Translations under genes and position numbers: made by a program
The notes under the pieces: model-generated
Databases searched by the model: none
The model's input: the letters and a program-made list of their open reading frames with translations, nothing else
Told to the model about the DNA's origin: nothing
Part shown: positions 25,949 through 36,900 of the stretch, piece after piece
Numbering within the stretch: the stretch's first letter is position 1
How the letters are laid out: each line of letters opens with the position of its first letter
Assembly (NCBI GenBank): GCA_030531205.1
Contig: JAUNOC010000005.1
Coordinates: 1 to 64,000, forward strand
From: Phascolarctobacterium sp.
GTDB lineage: Bacteria > Bacillota > Negativicutes > Acidaminococcales > Acidaminococcaceae
DNA: 64,000 bases
Direction: 5' to 3'

Positions 25949-25975
25949 CCACAAATTATATTTTTAATAAATAAA

Positions 25976-26012
25976 AAAAATACCATTCTAATCTAAACCG
26001 AATGGTATTTTT
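25976..26012 (-). terminator. Terminator of pckG
   Basis: AAAAATACCATTC (25976-25988) pairs with GAATGGTATTTTT (26000-26012), just after the pckG stop codon. Confidence 0.85.
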
Positions 26013-26020
26013 CCTTATTA

Positions 26021-27973
26021 TTACTTTACCTTTCCCAAATCCGCTTTTAATTCTGCTAAAAGTTTACGCAAAGCGGCAGGCACCCGTTTAGCATCAGCAT
26101 TCACAATTTTAGAATCTTTAGATGCTTTCATATCGTATTCGTCATAAGATGCCTCAACCGTGTCAATTTCTTTTTTCCACCCTTTTACGTCCACTTTCAA
26201 AATTTCTTTTAAGAACTTAGGATTAACAATTCCCTTACCCGTATTGTTCTCCAAAGAAATATCAGCAATTTTAGGCAAGTTACCAATAGCTGTGGCATTG
26301 GCTTTTACCTTACCATCTATACGGTCACAAATCCATTTCAAAACTCTGCTATTGTCACCAAAGCCAGGCCACATAAATTCATCTTTCTCATTCTTACGGA
26401 ACCAATTAACAAAATAAATTTTAGGCAATTTTTTCGGATTAACAGAAGTTCGTTCCATTTCCAGCCAATGTTGGAAATAATCAGCCACATTATAACCGAA
26501 GAAGGGCAACATAGCCATTGGGTCACGACGCACCTGACCGATTTTATCAGAAATTACCGCTGCTGTAATTTCTGAACCGGCCGCAGAACCCATAAATACT
26601 CCATGTGTCCAGCTCTTTGCCTCATTTACCAAAGGAATTGTAGAAGGTCTGCGACCGCCAAAGATAATCGCATCAACCGGCACCCCTGTCGGCTTGCCTT
26701 TGTAAAGTCCTTCAAACCCATCCTTATCCAGCACCGGACAATTAACTGCCGGAGCAGTAAAGCGACTGTTCTTGTGAGCGGCAACATAACCTGATTTTTT
26801 GATTTCCGCTTTTGTCATACCGGGCTTTGGTCCCATATAATGTTTGTTGTCAACACAGCAATAGCAAACATTCCCCTGCCAATCAATACCTGTTTCCGGG
26901 GCATCCTTGCCCATTCCTTCCCACCAGACATCTCCATCTGGGGTAAGCACAACATTAGTAAAAATTGTATTTTTCCTGCAGGCCAGCAATGCATTAGGAT
27001 TAGTCCCCATTGACGTTCCCGGCGCCACACCGAAGAAACCATTTTCAGGATTAATGGCATAAAGACGGCCATCTTCACCCGGTTTCAACCAAGCAATATC
27101 ATCACCTATGGTTTGCAATTTCCACCCCGGCAATTTCGGCAACATCATTGCCAAATTGGTCTTCCCGCAGGCGGAAGGAAACGCCGCCGTAATATGATAC
27201 TGCTTTTTCGCAGGACTGGTAAAGGTAAGAACAAGCATATGTTCCGCCATCCACCCATTATCCCTTCCAAGTTTAGAAGCAATCCGCAAGGCAAAACATT
27301 TTTTGCCAAGCAACGCATTACCGCCATAGCCGGAACCGAATGACCAAATTTCCCTATCCTCAGGAAACTGAACAATATATTTGTCATTAATGGATTTTGC
27401 GCAGGGCCAGGCCACATCTTTTTGCCCTTTTTTCAACGGCGCACCCACAGAATGAATACAGGGCACAAAATCAATGCCTGTGTCCAAATGCTTCATTACT
27501 GCCGTACCCGTACGGGTCATAATATTCATATTCACAACTACATAAGCAGAGTCCGTAATTTCAATCCCGTACTGCGTTATATGGTTGCCGATGGGTCCCA
27601 TAGCAAAGGGAATAACGTACATAGTACGCCCCTTCATACAGCCCTTAAACTTTTTCAGCAATTCTTTTTTCATGGCGGAGGGTTCACGCCAATAATTAGT
27701 TGGACCGGCATCAATCTCTTTTTCGGAACAAATAAAAGTCCTGTTCTCCACCCTTGCTACATCTGAAGCATGGGAACGGGCAAGATAGCAGCCCGGTCTT
27801 AATTTTTGGTTAAGTTTTATGAACTGCCCTGTTTTTACCATTTGCCCGCACAATAAATTATGCTCCTGCTTCGTGCCTTTGATTACAACAACTGCATCAG
27901 GATTGCAAATCTTCACCCATTTGTCAACCCACTCCTGAACCTTAACATTTTTAAACTGCGGTATTTTGACCAT
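26021..27973 (-). CDS. pckG: Phosphoenolpyruvate carboxykinase (GTP)
   Basis: A 650-residue GTP-dependent PEPCK, interconverting oxaloacetate and PEP. The P-loop-like kinase motif FPSACGKTNLAMM, the PEPCK-specific GDDIAW and FGGRRPSTIPLV motifs, and the guanine-binding NWFRKNEKDEFMWPGFGDN region are all present. The length is typical of the GTP class and longer than ATP-type enzymes. In anaerobes it commonly works towards oxaloacetate in succinate/propionate fermentation. It is a single-gene unit with its own promoter and terminator. Confidence 0.97.
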   Translation of the reverse strand: MVKIPQFKNVKVQEWVDKWVKICNPDAVVVIKGTKQEHNLLCGQMVKTGQFIKLNQKLRPGCYLARSHASDVARVENRTFICSEKEIDAGPTNYWREPSAMKKELLKKFKGCMKGRTMYVIPFAMGPIGNHITQYGIEITDSAYVVVNMNIMTRTGTAVMKHLDTGIDFVPCIHSVGAPLKKGQKDVAWPCAKSINDKYIVQFPEDREIWSFGSGYGGNALLGKKCFALRIASKLGRDNGWMAEHMLVLTFTSPAKKQYHITAAFPSACGKTNLAMMLPKLPGWKLQTIGDDIAWLKPGEDGRLYAINPENGFFGVAPGTSMGTNPNALLACRKNTIFTNVVLTPDGDVWWEGMGKDAPETGIDWQGNVCYCCVDNKHYMGPKPGMTKAEIKKSGYVAAHKNSRFTAPAVNCPVLDKDGFEGLYKGKPTGVPVDAIIFGGRRPSTIPLVNEAKSWTHGVFMGSAAGSEITAAVISDKIGQVRRDPMAMLPFFGYNVADYFQHWLEMERTSVNPKKLPKIYFVNWFRKNEKDEFMWPGFGDNSRVLKWICDRIDGKVKANATAIGNLPKIADISLENNTGKGIVNPKFLKEILKVDVKGWKKEIDTVEASYDEYDMKASKDSKIVNADAKRVPAALRKLLAELKADLGKVK

Positions 27974-28019
27974 CTCTTTTATCTTCTGCCTCCACTTTTA
28001 TTTTAAATTATAACTTTAT

Positions 28020-28025
28020 ATTATA
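28020..28025 (-). promoter_or_regulatory. Extended -10 promoter of pckG
   Basis: TGTGC-TATAAT on the minus strand, 46 bases before the pckG start; no good -35 hexamer. Confidence 0.55.
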
Positions 28026-28050
28026 GCACAACTGAAGCAAAAAAGCATAG

Positions 28051-28082
28051 AAAAATTCCACCTTTTTACAGGTGGAATTTTT
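28051..28082. terminator. Terminator of the ATP synthase operon
   Basis: AAAAATTCCACC (28051-28062) pairs with GGTGGAATTTTT (28071-28082), 30 bases after the atpC stop. Confidence 0.85.
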
Positions 28083-28112
28083 CCTGTTGTTTTTGAACTT
28101 GTCCAACACTTT

Positions 28113-28526
28113 TTAACCGGAAACCTTTGCCTTGGTCTTCAACCTGGTCAATGCCTTTTGCAAAGCGATGGTCGCCCTGTTCATATCAATTTCCGCGCTC
28201 TTAGAAGCCAGGCGTTCCTCCGCCCGTTTCTTTGCCGCTTCGGCCCTTGCCGCATCAATGTCCTTGCCGTCCTCTGCCACAGTTGCAAGCACTGTGCATT
28301 TGGTGCCGTTCATTTCCAAAAAGCCGCCTGCCACAGAAAAATATTTTACAGTGCCGTCTTCCAGATTAATCTTCACCGGCGCAATACTGAGGGATGCCGT
28401 AATGGGCAAATGTTTTGCCTCAATCCCCATACTGCCGCTGGGGGCAGTGAATCCCACATAAGTTGCCTTGTCCGTGCTAAAAAGCATTTTATCCGGCGTA
28501 ACAATTTCAAAAGTAAAGGTAGTCAT
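28113..28526 (-). CDS. atpC: ATP synthase F1 subunit epsilon
   Basis: A 137-residue epsilon subunit. It has the N-terminal beta-sandwich (FEIVTPDKMLFSTD, FTAPSGSMGIEAKHLP, FSVAGGFLEM) and a C-terminal two-helix hairpin rich in Ala, Lys and Glu. It sits on gamma at the central stalk and can inhibit ATP hydrolysis. Its ribosome site lies over the atpD stop codon. It is the last gene of the operon. Confidence 0.96.
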   Translation of the reverse strand: MTTFTFEIVTPDKMLFSTDKATYVGFTAPSGSMGIEAKHLPITASLSIAPVKINLEDGTVKYFSVAGGFLEMNGTKCTVLATVAEDGKDIDAARAEAAKKRAEERLASKSAEIDMNRATIALQKALTRLKTKAKVSG

Positions 28527-28527
28527 A

Positions 28528-30854
<2,327 letters not shown>

Positions 30855-30861
30855 TAATCAA

Positions 30862-32616
30862 TCACCTCGCCCCTACAAAACTTCCCTTAAACTCAGCGAT
30901 TGCCTGCTTCAAAACTGCCTCGTTGTTGTCCGAAAGCTTTTTGGTAGCCACAATATCCGCACCAACTTCGGGATGGTTGGTATCCATAAACTCCAAAAAC
31001 TCTTTTTCACAACGAGTAACATCTTTAACAGCCACATCATCCAAATAACCTCTGGTGCCCAGATAGATAGCCATAACCTGCTTTTCAACAGGCAACGGAG
31101 CATACTGGCCCTGCTTCAAAAGTTCGGTCAGACGCTGGCCACGGTCAAGTTGTGCCTTGGTGGCCTTATCCAGGTCAGAAGCGAATTGGGCGAATGCCGC
31201 CAATTCACGGAATTGAGCCAAATCCAGACGGAGGGTGCCGGCAACCTGTTTCATTGCCTTGATTTGAGCCGCACCGCCTACACGGGATACGGACAAACCG
31301 GAGTTGATGGCAGGACGGATACCTGCATAGAACAACTCACTCTCCAGGAAAATCTGGCCGTCAGTGATGGAAATTACGTTTGTGGGAATAAATCCGCCCA
31401 CGTCACCCGCCAAGGTTTCAATGATGGGCAGGGCAGTTACAGAACCGCCATGCAGACCGTTCAAAGCATTCAACTTGGCAGCCCGTTCCAACAGACGGGA
31501 ATGTAAATAGAATACGTCACCGGGATATGCCTCCCGTCCGGGGGGACGGCGGAGCAACAAACTCATTGCACGGTATGCCACAGCGTGTTTGGACAAATCG
31601 TCATAAACGCAAAGCACATCCTTGCCCTGATCCATGAAGTATTCTGCCATGGTCACACCTGCATAGGGAGCCAAATATTGCAAAGGTGCAGAATCTGCAG
31701 CGGTTGCGGCTACGATAATGGTGTATTCCATTGCACCGTGCTGTTCCAAAGTACGCACAATGCGGGCAATATTAGAGGCCTTCTGACCGATTGCAACATA
31801 AATGCAAATCATGTTCTGGCCCTTTTGATTGATAATGGTATCGATCGCAACTGCGGTCTTACCAGTACCACGGTCTCCGATAATCAATTCACGCTGGCCA
31901 CGTCCGATGGGTACCAGTGCGTCAATACACTTGATACCGGTCTGCACCGGAGTGTCAACGGGCTGACGGTCTGCAATACCATGTGCCGGGCTTTCAACCG
32001 GGCGGTATTCCGCAGCCGCGATTTCGCCTTTACCGTCAATGGGGTCACCTATTGCGCTGACTACACGGCCCAGCAGTGCCTCACCCACGGGAACTTCCAT
32101 GATGCGGCCGGTACGACGAACTTGATCACCCTCTTTAATCAGGGTGTCGCCGCCCATAAGTACAATACCCACGCTGTCAGCGTTCAGGTTCTGTACCATG
32201 CCGGACACGCCGTGGGGCAACTGGACAAGCTCGCCCGCCATGGCGTTTTGCAACCCCACAACAGTGGCGATACCGTCACCCACTTTGTTAACGAAACCGA
32301 CTTCAGCAACATTAATGTCCGCCTTAAATTTGCCAATGCTATCGGCCAAGCTCTCGGCACTCTCCGCCATAGCATTTTGCATTTTCTGCAGTTGGGCGGC
32401 AACAGTGTTATCATAAACCTTGTCGCCGACTTGAATCATGACGCCGCCCAAAACCGTTGCATCCACATCGGTTACGACATCAAGTTTCTTGCCAACCTTT
32501 TTGGACAAATCATCAACGATTGCCTTAAGTTCAGCAGCAGTCAATTCCTTAGCCGTGGTAATTTTGACTTTTAACAATTCTTGCGCAGCGGCAATATTGT
32601 CAGTTTTCTTCGCCAT
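30862..32616 (-). CDS. atpA: ATP synthase subunit alpha fused to the C-terminal domain of subunit delta
   Basis: A 584-residue alpha subunit, about 80 longer than usual. Residues about 9-83 match the C-terminal domain of delta/[41 protein letters not shown] and [16 protein letters not shown] follow the family pattern (K..vdp.liGG..i.iGd.v.D.Sv...L..l). A normal alpha subunit begins at about residue 85, with its N-terminal helix [14 protein letters not shown] and Walker A GDRGTGKT at 247-254. The start has GGAGG 8 bases upstream; only 18 bp separate it from atpF. No atpH gene or delta N-terminal domain is found in the operon. Alpha carries non-catalytic nucleotide sites; the delta part would cap the peripheral stalk. 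Confidence 0.95.
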   Translation of the reverse strand: MAKKTDNIAAAQELLKVKITTAKELTAAELKAIVDDLSKKVGKKLDVVTDVDATVLGGVMIQVGDKVYDNTVAAQLQKMQNAMAESAESLADSIGKFKADINVAEVGFVNKVGDGIATVVGLQNAMAGELVQLPHGVSGMVQNLNADSVGIVLMGGDTLIKEGDQVRRTGRIMEVPVGEALLGRVVSAIGDPIDGKGEIAAAEYRPVESPAHGIADRQPVDTPVQTGIKCIDALVPIGRGQRELIIGDRGTGKTAVAIDTIINQKGQNMICIYVAIGQKASNIARIVRTLEQHGAMEYTIIVAATAADSAPLQYLAPYAGVTMAEYFMDQGKDVLCVYDDLSKHAVAYRAMSLLLRRPPGREAYPGDVFYLHSRLLERAAKLNALNGLHGGSVTALPIIETLAGDVGGFIPTNVISITDGQIFLESELFYAGIRPAINSGLSVSRVGGAAQIKAMKQVAGTLRLDLAQFRELAAFAQFASDLDKATKAQLDRGQRLTELLKQGQYAPLPVEKQVMAIYLGTRGYLDDVAVKDVTRCEKEFLEFMDTNHPEVGADIVATKKLSDNNEAVLKQAIAEFKGSFVGAR

Positions 32617-32634
32617 TACTAACACCTCCGGCTA

Positions 32635-33114
32635 TTATTTGAGAACGGAATCAACAATCTCAGCAGCCATCTTCTTGTCAGCGGCAGTGCTGAGTTTCTT
32701 TTCAATAATCTTACCAGCAGCAACCATACTGAGTTCGATAACCTGCGCACGGACTTCTTCCAGCGCTTTCTTCTTCTCAGCCGCTGCTTCTTCACGGCCC
32801 TGTGCCAGCAACGCATCTTTGGCCGCATTGGCATCAGCCATAATCTTTTCAGCAGCGGTTTGGGCATTCACACGGGCTGCCTCAACGATTGCTGCCGCTT
32901 CCTGTCTTGCCTGGTTCAGGGCTGCAACTGCCTCCTGCTTTGCCTGTTCAGCTTCAGCACGGGCGGTTTCTGCCCCGCTCAAATCGTTGGCAATTTTGGT
33001 CTTGCGGTCCTCCATCATTTTCATGAGGGGCTTGTACGCAAACTTTGCCAAAACCCAAACTAAGAACAAGAAGTTAACGATCTGTGCGACAAATGTCATA
33101 TTAAAATCTACCAT
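32635..33114 (-). CDS. atpF: ATP synthase Fo subunit b
   Basis: A 159-residue stator subunit with one N-terminal membrane helix (VAQIVNFLFLVWVLAKFAY), the conserved KPLMKMMEDRKTKIANDL and a long Ala/Glu/Lys-rich helix to the C-terminus. It links the membrane sector to the top of F1. Length is normal and there is no delta fusion here, unlike mycobacterial b-delta. Confidence 0.95.
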   Translation of the reverse strand: MVDFNMTFVAQIVNFLFLVWVLAKFAYKPLMKMMEDRKTKIANDLSGAETARAEAEQAKQEAVAALNQARQEAAAIVEAARVNAQTAAEKIMADANAAKDALLAQGREEAAAEKKKALEEVRAQVIELSMVAAGKIIEKKLSTAADKKMAAEIVDSVLK

Positions 33115-33149
33115 TTAGTCCACTCCTTCTTTCACGATTTGGGTTACGA

Positions 33150-33401
33150 TTATTTTACCCAAGGATTTGCGAATACGAATACTACTGCGATAACGTAGCA
33201 GAGAATAGGCATGGATTCTACCAGACCTACGGATACCAACATATTGGTAAAAAGCTTGTCAGCCATTTCAGGTTGACGGGCCATGGAAGCAAGAGCATTA
33301 CCGGTCAAAAAGCCGTTGCCCAATGCTGCGCCAAGTGCTGCACCTGCACAAATGATGCCGGCAGCCAAAGCACAAGATTGCAAAACTAAAGTTTGATCCA
33401 T
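33150..33401 (-). CDS. atpE: ATP synthase Fo subunit c
   Basis: An 83-residue proteolipid with two membrane helices joined by the ARQPE loop (41-45). The ion-carrying Glu is E62, followed by S63 (VESMPIL). N29 lies at the position of Gln32 in Na+-type c-rings. The E-S pair resembles Na+ binding sites, but the Thr and Gln of the full Na+ signature are replaced (M64, N29), so coupling ion is uncertain. Confidence 0.95.
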   Translation of the reverse strand: MDQTLVLQSCALAAGIICAGAALGAALGNGFLTGNALASMARQPEMADKLFTNMLVSVGLVESMPILCYVIAVVFVFANPWVK

Positions 33402-33440
33402 AATTTTAATCCTCTTTTCAAAAACTAAATTGCACCGTCA

Positions 33441-34136
33441 TCAGTGATGAGCAAAAACGGTGGCGTAGCTGGTCAATGTCAGCATTGTGAAAATAAAGGC
33501 CTGCAAGAAGCCGATGAACAAACTGAACATTACCCAGAACTCAGGAATAATCCAAGGGCTCAGTTGATACAACACGCCCAACAGGATTTCGCCTGCCAAA
33601 ATGTTACCGAAGAGACGAAGTGCCATAGTAAGCGGTTTCGTAACCTCATCCAACAAATGTAAAGGCAGGAATGCAGGACTCGGACTGATAAAATGTTTGA
33701 AGTGGCCAATACCCTTTCTTGCCACGCCCACAACATACACACCCAAAGCAACTGTAATGGACAGTGCAAAACAGGTATTGATATCGTTGGTGGGGGAAGT
33801 CCACTCAAAGTGGATGGGCATAAACACTTGGGGAGACAAACCGAGTTCGTTGGCAATGAAGATGAACATGAACAAGGTGATAACGAAGGGGGCCATTTTC
33901 TTGGCACCGTCCTCACCCAACTGGTCTTTCATCAAGTTGCGCAAAAAGTCGATAAAGAACTCCATAACATTCTGAATGCCGGATGGAACCATCTTGACAT
34001 TCTTAGCAGCCAGCATAAAAATCACAAATACAATAGCCATGCTGAGCCAGGTCATATACATGGTCTGCATATTGATGACAATGCCGTCAGCCACTTGTGT
34101 CGCCGCATAGTGAATAATTTCACCGGAGTGTCCCAT
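33441..34136 (-). CDS. atpB: ATP synthase Fo subunit a
   Basis: A 231-residue membrane subunit. The essential Arg is in TMALRLFGNILAGE in the fourth conserved helix, and the C-terminal FIFTMLTLTSYA motif follows. It forms the ion half-channels against the c-ring. AAAGGAGAG precedes the ATG; it begins a base after the atpI-like gene. Confidence 0.96.
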   Translation of the reverse strand: MGHSGEIIHYAATQVADGIVINMQTMYMTWLSMAIVFVIFMLAAKNVKMVPSGIQNVMEFFIDFLRNLMKDQLGEDGAKKMAPFVITLFMFIFIANELGLSPQVFMPIHFEWTSPTNDINTCFALSITVALGVYVVGVARKGIGHFKHFISPSPAFLPLHLLDEVTKPLTMALRLFGNILAGEILLGVLYQLSPWIIPEFWVMFSLFIGFLQAFIFTMLTLTSYATVFAHH

Positions 34137-34137
34137 T

Positions 34138-34551
34138 TTACTCTCCTTTCTTCACTCCATCATTACGACGGGTGAGCATTATTAAAACCATTATAAAAAT
34201 TATATGTATAAGCAAAAAGCCCATGATCAGACCGCCTGTCAGGTCTTTCTGTCTTATCACCAAAAATATAAAACCAGTTGCACTTATCAGCCGCAAAAGG
34301 GTGAACAGTTTGAACCGGAGCAGTCCCTTCCTGGGACTTACATAATAGGGCTGGGATGCACGGATGCCGGTCAGCATAATCCACTGGTCAAGCAGACCAG
34401 CCGTAATGCCGACCAACAGGCCCTCCGCCCAAACCTGGCTGCCAAAAATCTTCATCAGAACGGGAAAGGGCAATGCCCCCATTGCCACCCTGCCGAGAAG
34501 TTTGCCCCGCTGCCTGGCCATTACCTCCATCACAGCGGATTTATTTTGCAT
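34138..34551 (-). CDS. atpI: AtpI-like ATP synthase assembly protein
   Basis: A 137-residue protein with about four membrane helices, in the standard atpI position before atpB. AtpI proteins assist c-ring assembly or Mg2+/ion supply. Sequence conservation in the family is low, so the call rests on topology and position. It overlaps the preceding gene by 11 bp. Confidence 0.8.
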   Translation of the reverse strand: MQNKSAVMEVMARQRGKLLGRVAMGALPFPVLMKIFGSQVWAEGLLVGITAGLLDQWIMLTGIRASQPYYVSPRKGLLRFKLFTLLRLISATGFIFLVIRQKDLTGGLIMGFLLIHIIFIMVLIMLTRRNDGVKKGE

Positions 34552-34783
34552 TTTTCCCTCCCCCGAAACGGGTCAGACGGAGAAAAGTCAACAAAGTCAC
34601 CACAAAAGCAAGCACCAGACAAAGATTGCGGTACAGATTGCCGCCGCTGGAAAAATACAAATCCAGCCACTGCCCCGCCTTAAAAGCAATAACAAAATCC
34701 ATGACAATGACTATGGGCAAACCATAAACCATCATCAGGGCCATCTGTCTTTTGGATTTCTGCTCTGCGTCATCTTGTCTCAT
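34541..34783 (-). CDS. AtpZ/AtpQ-like small membrane protein
   Basis: An 80-residue protein with two membrane helices (about 16-36 and 54-70), resembling the gene-1/AtpZ family at the head of many Firmicute atp operons, which cooperates with AtpI. There is no ribosome site before the ATG, and the -10 box ends only seven bases upstream, so the message may be leaderless. Confidence 0.75.
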   Translation of the reverse strand: MRQDDAEQKSKRQMALMMVYGLPIVIVMDFVIAFKAGQWLDLYFSSGGNLYRNLCLVLAFVVTLLTFLRLTRFGGGKNAK

Positions 34784-34790
34784 TTGTAAT

Positions 34791-34819
34791 ATTTTAACCT
34801 ATTTTCAAAATTATGTCCA
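34791..34819 (-). promoter_or_regulatory. Promoter of the ATP synthase operon
   Basis: TGGACA (34819-34814), 17-bp spacer, TAAAAT (34796-34791) on the minus strand. The expected start of transcription coincides with the first codon at 34783. Confidence 0.6.
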
Positions 34820-34901
34820 GCAATATTATAATTAAATTAAGTTTCAGGTTTCAGGGGGGGGATAAGATAATTGGTAATGAGTAATTAGTAATGAGTAATT
34901 G

Positions 34902-35036
34902 TGGTAGAAAGTTCCTGTGATTAAAATTGGGGTTTCAGGTATGCGGGGTTTTGCGAACCCTCGTCCGCCCCTAAAGGGGCGGAAAAAGTTCGCTTTCATC
35001 CAACTTCCCTGCTCTAATCACAGGAACATTTTACCA
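34902..35036. repeat. Compact TIR repeat element (135 bp)
   Basis: The clearest member of the TIR family. The 22-bp ends (34902-34923 and 35015-35036) are inverse copies with two mismatches. Inside are a heptamer-like GGGGTTTCAGGTATG, a CGTCCGCCCCTAAAGGGGCGG hairpin and CTTTCATCCAACTTCCC. AT-rich words (TAATGAGTAATT, ATTACGCATTGCGAATT) flank it. Together with a G8 run at 34854 it fills most of the 300 bp between atp and wecB. Confidence 0.85.
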
Positions 35037-35086
35037 TCATTCTTAATTCTGCATTCATAATTCTTAATTAGATTACGCATTGCGAA

Positions 35087-36196
35087 TTACGCATTCCGCC
35101 TTATCCGCTCCACAATCCTCTCAGACGCCAGCCCGTCCCCATAAGGATTGACCGCCTCCGCCATCTTCTGATATGCGGACTTGTCGTCAAGCAAATTATT
35201 CATTTCAGTCAAAACTTTATCAAAATCAGTGCCAACCAATTTTACCGTCCCTGCCGCCACCGCTTCCGGCCGCTCTGTCGTGTCCCGCACCACCAAGACC
35301 GGTTTGCCCAAACTGGGTGCCTCCTCCTGAATCCCGCCGCTGTCTGTCAAGATTAGGTAGGCATGACTCATCAAATTAGCAAAGGGTTCATAGTCAAGCG
35401 GCTCTGTCAAAAGCACCCTGTCCATCCCCGCCAGTTCTGCCTCCACCACCTTGCGGACTGCAGGATTTTTATGTACCGGGAAAACCACCTGAACATCCTC
35501 GTGGGAACGCAAAACCTCTTTCAAAGCACGATAAACCTGCCGCAACGGCTCACCCAAATTTTCCCGTCTGTGGGTAGTCATCAAAAGCAACCGCTTACCG
35601 CTCTGCAAAACCTTTTGCAAATCCTTGTCTTGAAAAGCAAACTCCTTTTGTACCGTCATCTGCAAAGCATCTATAACCGTGTTCCCCGTTACCAAAATAC
35701 TTTCAGGATTAACATTTTCTTTCAGCAAATTTTCCCGTGCCAACGCCGTAGGGGCAAAATGCCAGTCGCAAAGCGAACCCGTAAGCCGCCTGTTCATCTC
35801 TTCCGGATAAGGGCTGTACTTGTTGTTGGTACGCAGCCCCGCCTCCACATGACCGACAGGAATCTGCATATAATAAGCCGCCAAAGCCGCTGCAAAAGTG
35901 GTGGTAGTGTCCCCATGCACCAGCACCAAATCGGGCTTTGCCTCTTGCAATACCGTCTGCAAACCGGTCAGCACCCTTGCCGTAATATCATAAAGGGTCT
36001 GCCCCGCTTTCATAATATTCAAATCATAATCCGGCACCACTTGGAAAAGTTTTAGCACTTGGTCAAGCATTTCCCGATGCTGTGCGGTAACACAAACAAG
36101 AGGTTGCAAATCCTTATGCTTGGCAATTTCCTTAACCACAGGACACATCTTAATTGCCTCCGGTCGGGTGCCAAAAATTAACATAACTTTTTTCAT
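35087..36196 (-). CDS. wecB: UDP-N-acetylglucosamine 2-epimerase (non-hydrolysing)
   Basis: A 369-residue GT-B-fold epimerase converting UDP-GlcNAc to UDP-ManNAc for surface polysaccharide. MLIFGTRPEAIKMCPVV, HGDTTTTFAAALAA, VGHVEAGLRT and SGGIQEEAPSLGKPVLVVRDTTERPE are diagnostic. The start at 36196 has GGTGGTG upstream; extra upstream frame is not needed. It is a single gene here; wecA lies at 51874. Confidence 0.96.
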   Translation of the reverse strand: MKKVMLIFGTRPEAIKMCPVVKEIAKHKDLQPLVCVTAQHREMLDQVLKLFQVVPDYDLNIMKAGQTLYDITARVLTGLQTVLQEAKPDLVLVHGDTTTTFAAALAAYYMQIPVGHVEAGLRTNNKYSPYPEEMNRRLTGSLCDWHFAPTALARENLLKENVNPESILVTGNTVIDALQMTVQKEFAFQDKDLQKVLQSGKRLLLMTTHRRENLGEPLRQVYRALKEVLRSHEDVQVVFPVHKNPAVRKVVEAELAGMDRVLLTEPLDYEPFANLMSHAYLILTDSGGIQEEAPSLGKPVLVVRDTTERPEAVAAGTVKLVGTDFDKVLTEMNNLLDDKSAYQKMAEAVNPYGDGLASERIVERIRRNA

Positions 36197-36236
36197 TTTC
36201 ACCACCAAAATAACATTAAGTTTTCTCTGCAAGATT

Positions 36237-36242
36237 ATTATA
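36237..36242 (-). promoter_or_regulatory. Extended -10 promoter of wecB
   Basis: TGTGC-TATAAT on the minus strand, 40 bases before the wecB start. The -35 region lies in the AT-rich arm of the adjacent TIR repeat. Confidence 0.5.
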
Positions 36243-36286
36243 GCACAAATCTAATGAATAATTAATAAAGAATAATGAATAATTTA

Positions 36287-36557
36287 TGGTGTTATGTTCC
36301 TGTGATTAGAAATAAAAAAGTCCGCTTAATGCGAACTGATTTTCCCTCTTTCTAAAGAGGGTGGCTGCCCACAGGAACACAGGGGCAGACGGGTGTTTTT
36401 GCATTATGCGAAGCATTCAAAAACTTCTAACTTACAACTTCCTCCGTAGGGGCGGGTTTCAAACCCGCCCGTCCTTTCATATTTTATCGTCCTTTCTTCG
36501 GGCAGGTTACAAACCTGCCCCTACGAATAATATTATAATCACAGGAACTTTATACCA
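36287..36557. repeat. TIR-type intergenic repeat element (271 bp)
   Basis: Left end TGGTGTTATGTTCCTGTGAT at 36287; right inverse end at 36536-36557. Inside: GTCCGCTTAATGCGAAC, CCCTCTTT..AAAGAGGG, a CTGCCC..GGGCAG hairpin, GCATTATGCGAAGCATTC, and GTAGGGGCGGGTTTCAAACC/GGCAGGTTACAAACCTGCCCCTAC inverted blocks. A closely similar but truncated copy is at 49392-49668. Confidence 0.85.
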
Positions 36558-36599
36558 CAACTTTAAGTTTTAAGTTTTTATCTTTTCATTAGCGACAGC

Positions 36600-36791
36600 G
36601 TAATTGCTCACCCCACCACCGTCTTTCTTTGTTCCTATAGACGGTCCCCCGCCCCTTTATGGGCGGACGAGAGTTCGCATAACCCCGCACACCTGAAACC
36701 TAAATATAATCACAGGAACATCTTACCATAATTACGCATTACGAATTCCGCATTCCGCATTATATTTAATCCCCGGAACATCTTACCACAA
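36600..36791. repeat. Further repeat modules downstream of autotransporter 1
   Basis: CCCCACCACCGTC..GACGGTCCCCC and CCGCCCCTTTATGGGCGG modules, ACACCTGAAACCTAAA heptamers and two successive right ends (36709-36730 TAATCACAGGAACATCTTAC; 36770-36791), each followed by ATTACGCATTACGAATTCCG words. No gene is visible between 36233 and 36891. Confidence 0.75.
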
Positions 36792-36850
36792 TTACGCATT
36801 GCGAATTCCGCATTCCGCATTATATTCTTCCCCCTTAGCCCTTAACCCTA

Positions 36851-36900
36851 AATTTCTAAAAAAAATCCCGTGCATCGCACGGGATTTTTTTTTAGAAATT
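36851..36900 (-). terminator. Terminator of autotransporter 1
   Basis: An almost perfect hairpin of about 23 bp: AATTTCTA, an A-tract and TCCCGTGC around a 3-base loop, with matching GCACGGGA, T-tract and TAGAAATT. The outer stem includes the stop codon region. Confidence 0.9.
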
